NCBI GenBank assembly: GCA_002686195.1
Contig: NZAS01000213.1
Location: 1-6,455 of the forward strand
Length of the DNA: 6,455 nucleotides
Source of the DNA: Candidatus Pacearchaeota archaeon
GTDB taxonomy: Archaea; Nanoarchaeota; Nanoarchaeia; Pacearchaeales; GW2011-AR1
Direction: 5' to 3'
In this document: in pieces, positions 5,639 through 6,455 of the stretch
How the letters are laid out: the number at the start of each line of letters is the position of its first letter
How positions within the stretch are numbered: position 1 is the stretch's first letter
Notes under the pieces: generated by a model
Seen by the model: only the letters and a program-made list of their open reading frames with translations
Told to the model about the DNA's origin: nothing
Database searches by the model: none
Translations under genes and position numbers: made by a program

Positions 5639-5920
5639 TTATAACGCATTTTTAATACTTTTATAACGTCTTCTATTAACTCTTTCTTTCATTTCCCGTT
5701 CAAGAAATGATTTAATACCATCATACAATACTTGTCGTATATCAGCTGATAAATATTTCATTATATCATAATCTTCATCAGGATATCCAGAAGACCACTT
5801 ATGTGCCCATTTATCTCGAAGCATCTTTACAAACTCTTCCTCCAATTCTTTTGTCAAGCGTAAATGCTTCTCATCAGTATACACATGTTCTTTATAGAGC
5901 TTAGGTAATTCGTTGTCCAT
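5639..5920 (-). CDS. hypothetical protein, member of local paralogue family (copy 3)
   Basis: The start is set at ATG 5920 (MDNELPKLYKEH). The frame is open to a TTG at 5935 and an ATG at 5926, but the 5920 start has GAGAT at a good distance and lines up residue for residue with the start chosen for the adjacent paralogue. The 93-residue product is highly charged and mainly helical, with LTKELEEEFVKMLRDKW near 22-38 and KYLSADIRQVLYDGIKSFLEREMKER near 55-80. The tail is basic (RRRYKSIKNAL). The segment KYLSADIRQVL... to KER is identical at DNA level to the partial gene at the window end. The gene overlaps the previous one by 20 bases. No function is recognised; the repeated small genes resemble the rapidly duplicating accessory genes of phage early regions. 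Confidence 0.75.
   Translation of the reverse strand: MDNELPKLYKEHVYTDEKHLRLTKELEEEFVKMLRDKWAHKWSSGYPDEDYDIMKYLSADIRQVLYDGIKSFLEREMKERVNRRRYKSIKNAL
5680..5760. repeat. 81-bp direct repeat, copy A
   Basis: This stretch is identical, base for base, to 6375-6455 (offset 695). It lies inside the copy-3 gene and encodes KYLSADIRQVLYDGIKSF plus LEREMKER in the same frame as in the other copy. Identity breaks at 5679 (A) against 6374 (G); the other end cannot be seen because copy B reaches the window edge. Perfect identity, including third codon positions, implies a recent duplication, gene conversion or an assembly effect. Confidence 0.97.
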
Positions 5921-6161
5921 GTTCATCTCTTTCAATATGTAGCATACTATCTATTTTTGTTGATACATTTGACAATACTCTAAGTATATCTTCTGCCATA
6001 TAATCAAGTTGATCCATCCTGTTGTTTACTACCCAACCTTTATCAATCATCATTTCGATAAGCATATCCTTTAATATTTTATTCAATATATCATGCTCAT
6101 CATTATTATAATATTTTGATTCTGTATGTTCCTTTTTAAATACTTTCATTGGTTTTGCCAT
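5901..6161 (-). CDS. hypothetical protein, diverged member of local paralogue family (copy 2)
   Basis: The start is set at ATG 6161 (MAKPMKVFKKEH), which has AAAGGA seven to eight bases upstream. It aligns with the next gene so that both have KEH at residues 10-12. An in-frame ATG at 6176 has AAGGAG ten bases upstream and cannot be excluded. The 86-residue product is charged and helical and shares scattered positions with copy 3: the early KEH, a central leucine-rich helix, and DYMAEDILRVL where copy 3 has IMKYLSADIRQVL. It lacks the basic tail. The gene overlaps the upstream partial gene by 26 bases and the downstream gene by 20, so the three are probably co-translated. Function unknown. Confidence 0.72.
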   Translation of the reverse strand: MAKPMKVFKKEHTESKYYNNDEHDILNKILKDMLIEMMIDKGWVVNNRMDQLDYMAEDILRVLSNVSTKIDSMLHIERDEHGQRIT

Positions 6162-6455
6162 CTTGTTTCCTTTCATTATTGTTTAACTCCTTATTTTTCC
6201 GTACCGTACGGAAATTTCCGTACTTTCCGTACTGTGTGGAGTTTGCCATAGATTCTATTTCATCCTGCGTACTAGGCCACTCGTGCTCATCATCTACATC
6301 ACGTGCATCTTGTGCATCAAGTGCTTCTTGATGTGCAAGTGCTTTTTGATGTTCAATTGCTTCTTCTCCAGCAGCTCTTTCTTTCATTTCCCGTTCAAGA
6401 AATGATTTAATACCATCATACAATACTTGTCGTATATCAGCTGATAAATATTTCA
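6136..6455 (-). CDS. hypothetical protein, paralogue family (copy 1), 5' end outside the window
   Basis: The frame is open from the window edge, and the ATG at 6423 is not the true start because homologous coding sequence continues upstream of it. The visible 106 residues begin with KYLSADIRQVLYDGIKSF, identical to copy 3. After EMKER the sequence diverges into an alanine/glutamate/histidine/glutamine-rich stretch of six-residue repeats (about residues 27-50). An acidic DVDDEHE and a polar basic tail ending NNNERKQDGKTNESI follow. Relative to copy 3 it therefore carries a replaced or extended C-terminus. The last 100 bases overlap the operator-like TTCCGTAC cluster and the start of copy 2. 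No function recognised. Confidence 0.72.
   Translation of the reverse strand, partial: KYLSADIRQVLYDGIKSFLEREMKERAAGEEAIEHQKALAHQEALDAQDARDVDDEHEWPSTQDEIESMANSTQYGKYGNFRTVRKNKELNNNERKQDGKTNESI
6197..6232. promoter_or_regulatory. cluster of four TTCCGTAC half-sites including an 18-bp perfect palindrome
   Basis: TTCCGTAC occurs at 6197-6204, inverted at 6206-6213, and again direct at 6216-6223 and 6225-6232. The middle two form a perfect 18-bp palindrome centred between 6214 and 6215. The cluster lies within the 3' end of copy 1 and ends 36 bases upstream of the copy-2 start at 6161. Spaced inverted and direct half-sites suggest binding by a dimeric protein, such as an operator or iteron-like site; the winged-helix protein in this window is one candidate, without direct evidence. 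The same bases encode YGKYGNFRTVRK, so coding repetition may explain part of the pattern. Confidence 0.5.
6303..6356. repeat. three imperfect 18-bp tandem repeats encoding six-residue repeats
   Basis: Units at 6303-6320, 6321-6338 and 6339-6356 share the form GTGCTTCTTGATGTGCAA with a few changes; a partial fourth unit starts at 6357. In the copy-1 gene they encode successive hexads such as AIEHQK, ALAHQE and ALDAQD, likely a single long helix. The unit length is a multiple of three, so copy number can change without breaking the frame. This region is absent from copy 3, whose sequence diverges just before it. Confidence 0.75.
6375..6455. repeat. 81-bp direct repeat, copy B (runs to window edge)
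   Basis: Identical to 5680-5760. It lies inside the copy-1 partial gene and stops only because the window ends, so the true repeat may be longer. If the window edge is also a contig end, an exact repeat there is what a short-read assembler leaves when it cannot resolve a duplication. In that case the sequence beyond is uncertain. Confidence 0.95.

Noticed and set aside
1..6455. CRISPR array, insertion sequence or attachment site
   Set aside because: No regularly spaced repeats, transposase, integrase or terminal inverted repeats are visible.

Overview
This window looks like a piece of an AT-rich tailed-phage genome, or a closely similar mobile element. All supported genes lie on the minus strand and are short and tightly packed. 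They are often joined by 1-4 base stop/start overlaps and preceded by strong AAGGAG-type ribosome binding sites. Several gene types are common in large environmental phages: a small zinc-ribbon protein, a cold-shock protein, a BCS1-like AAA+ ATPase, an SSB-like small protein and a sugar transferase. No capsid, tail, polymerase or integrase gene is present, so neither the phage assignment nor the host can be proven. A bacterial host is supported only by the Shine-Dalgarno sites.

In transcription order (high to low coordinates), the first part (6455-5639) holds three consecutive small genes that appear to be paralogues. The outer two share an exact 81-bp segment whose second copy runs to the window edge. 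This part also holds a cluster of four TTCCGTAC half-sites and an 18-bp tandem repeat. Next come a small zinc-ribbon gene (5588-5391), a winged-helix/zinc-finger gene of visibly higher GC (5372-4662), a small helical gene (4665-4426) and the BCS1-like ATPase (4426-3119). An SSB-like small gene (3091-2822) ends this unit. A 16-bp perfect hairpin and an AT-rich promoter-like stretch (TATAAATA and TATAAT) separate it from the next unit.

The second unit starts with a 482-residue DUF2828-type protein (2707-1259). It has an N-terminal TROVE/Ro60-like helical region and a C-terminal von Willebrand A domain with an intact MIDAS. It is followed by a CspA-type RNA chaperone (1239-1030) and a 274-base gap (1029-756) with no gene but many collinear inverted repeats, probably a structured RNA. 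An unrecognised 97-residue gene (755-462) and the N-terminal part of a GT32-like, DXD-containing glycosyltransferase (462 to the window edge) complete the unit.

The most interesting reading is that a Ro60-like TROVE/vWA protein, an RNA chaperone and a structured noncoding RNA sit together, downstream of an AAA+ ATPase that could remodel the vWA protein. Ro60 proteins bind Y RNAs, and bacterial Ro60 genes often lie beside Y RNA genes. This locus may therefore be a phage-encoded ribonucleoprotein module. That link is inference: the RNA has no recognised family and its fold was worked out by hand.
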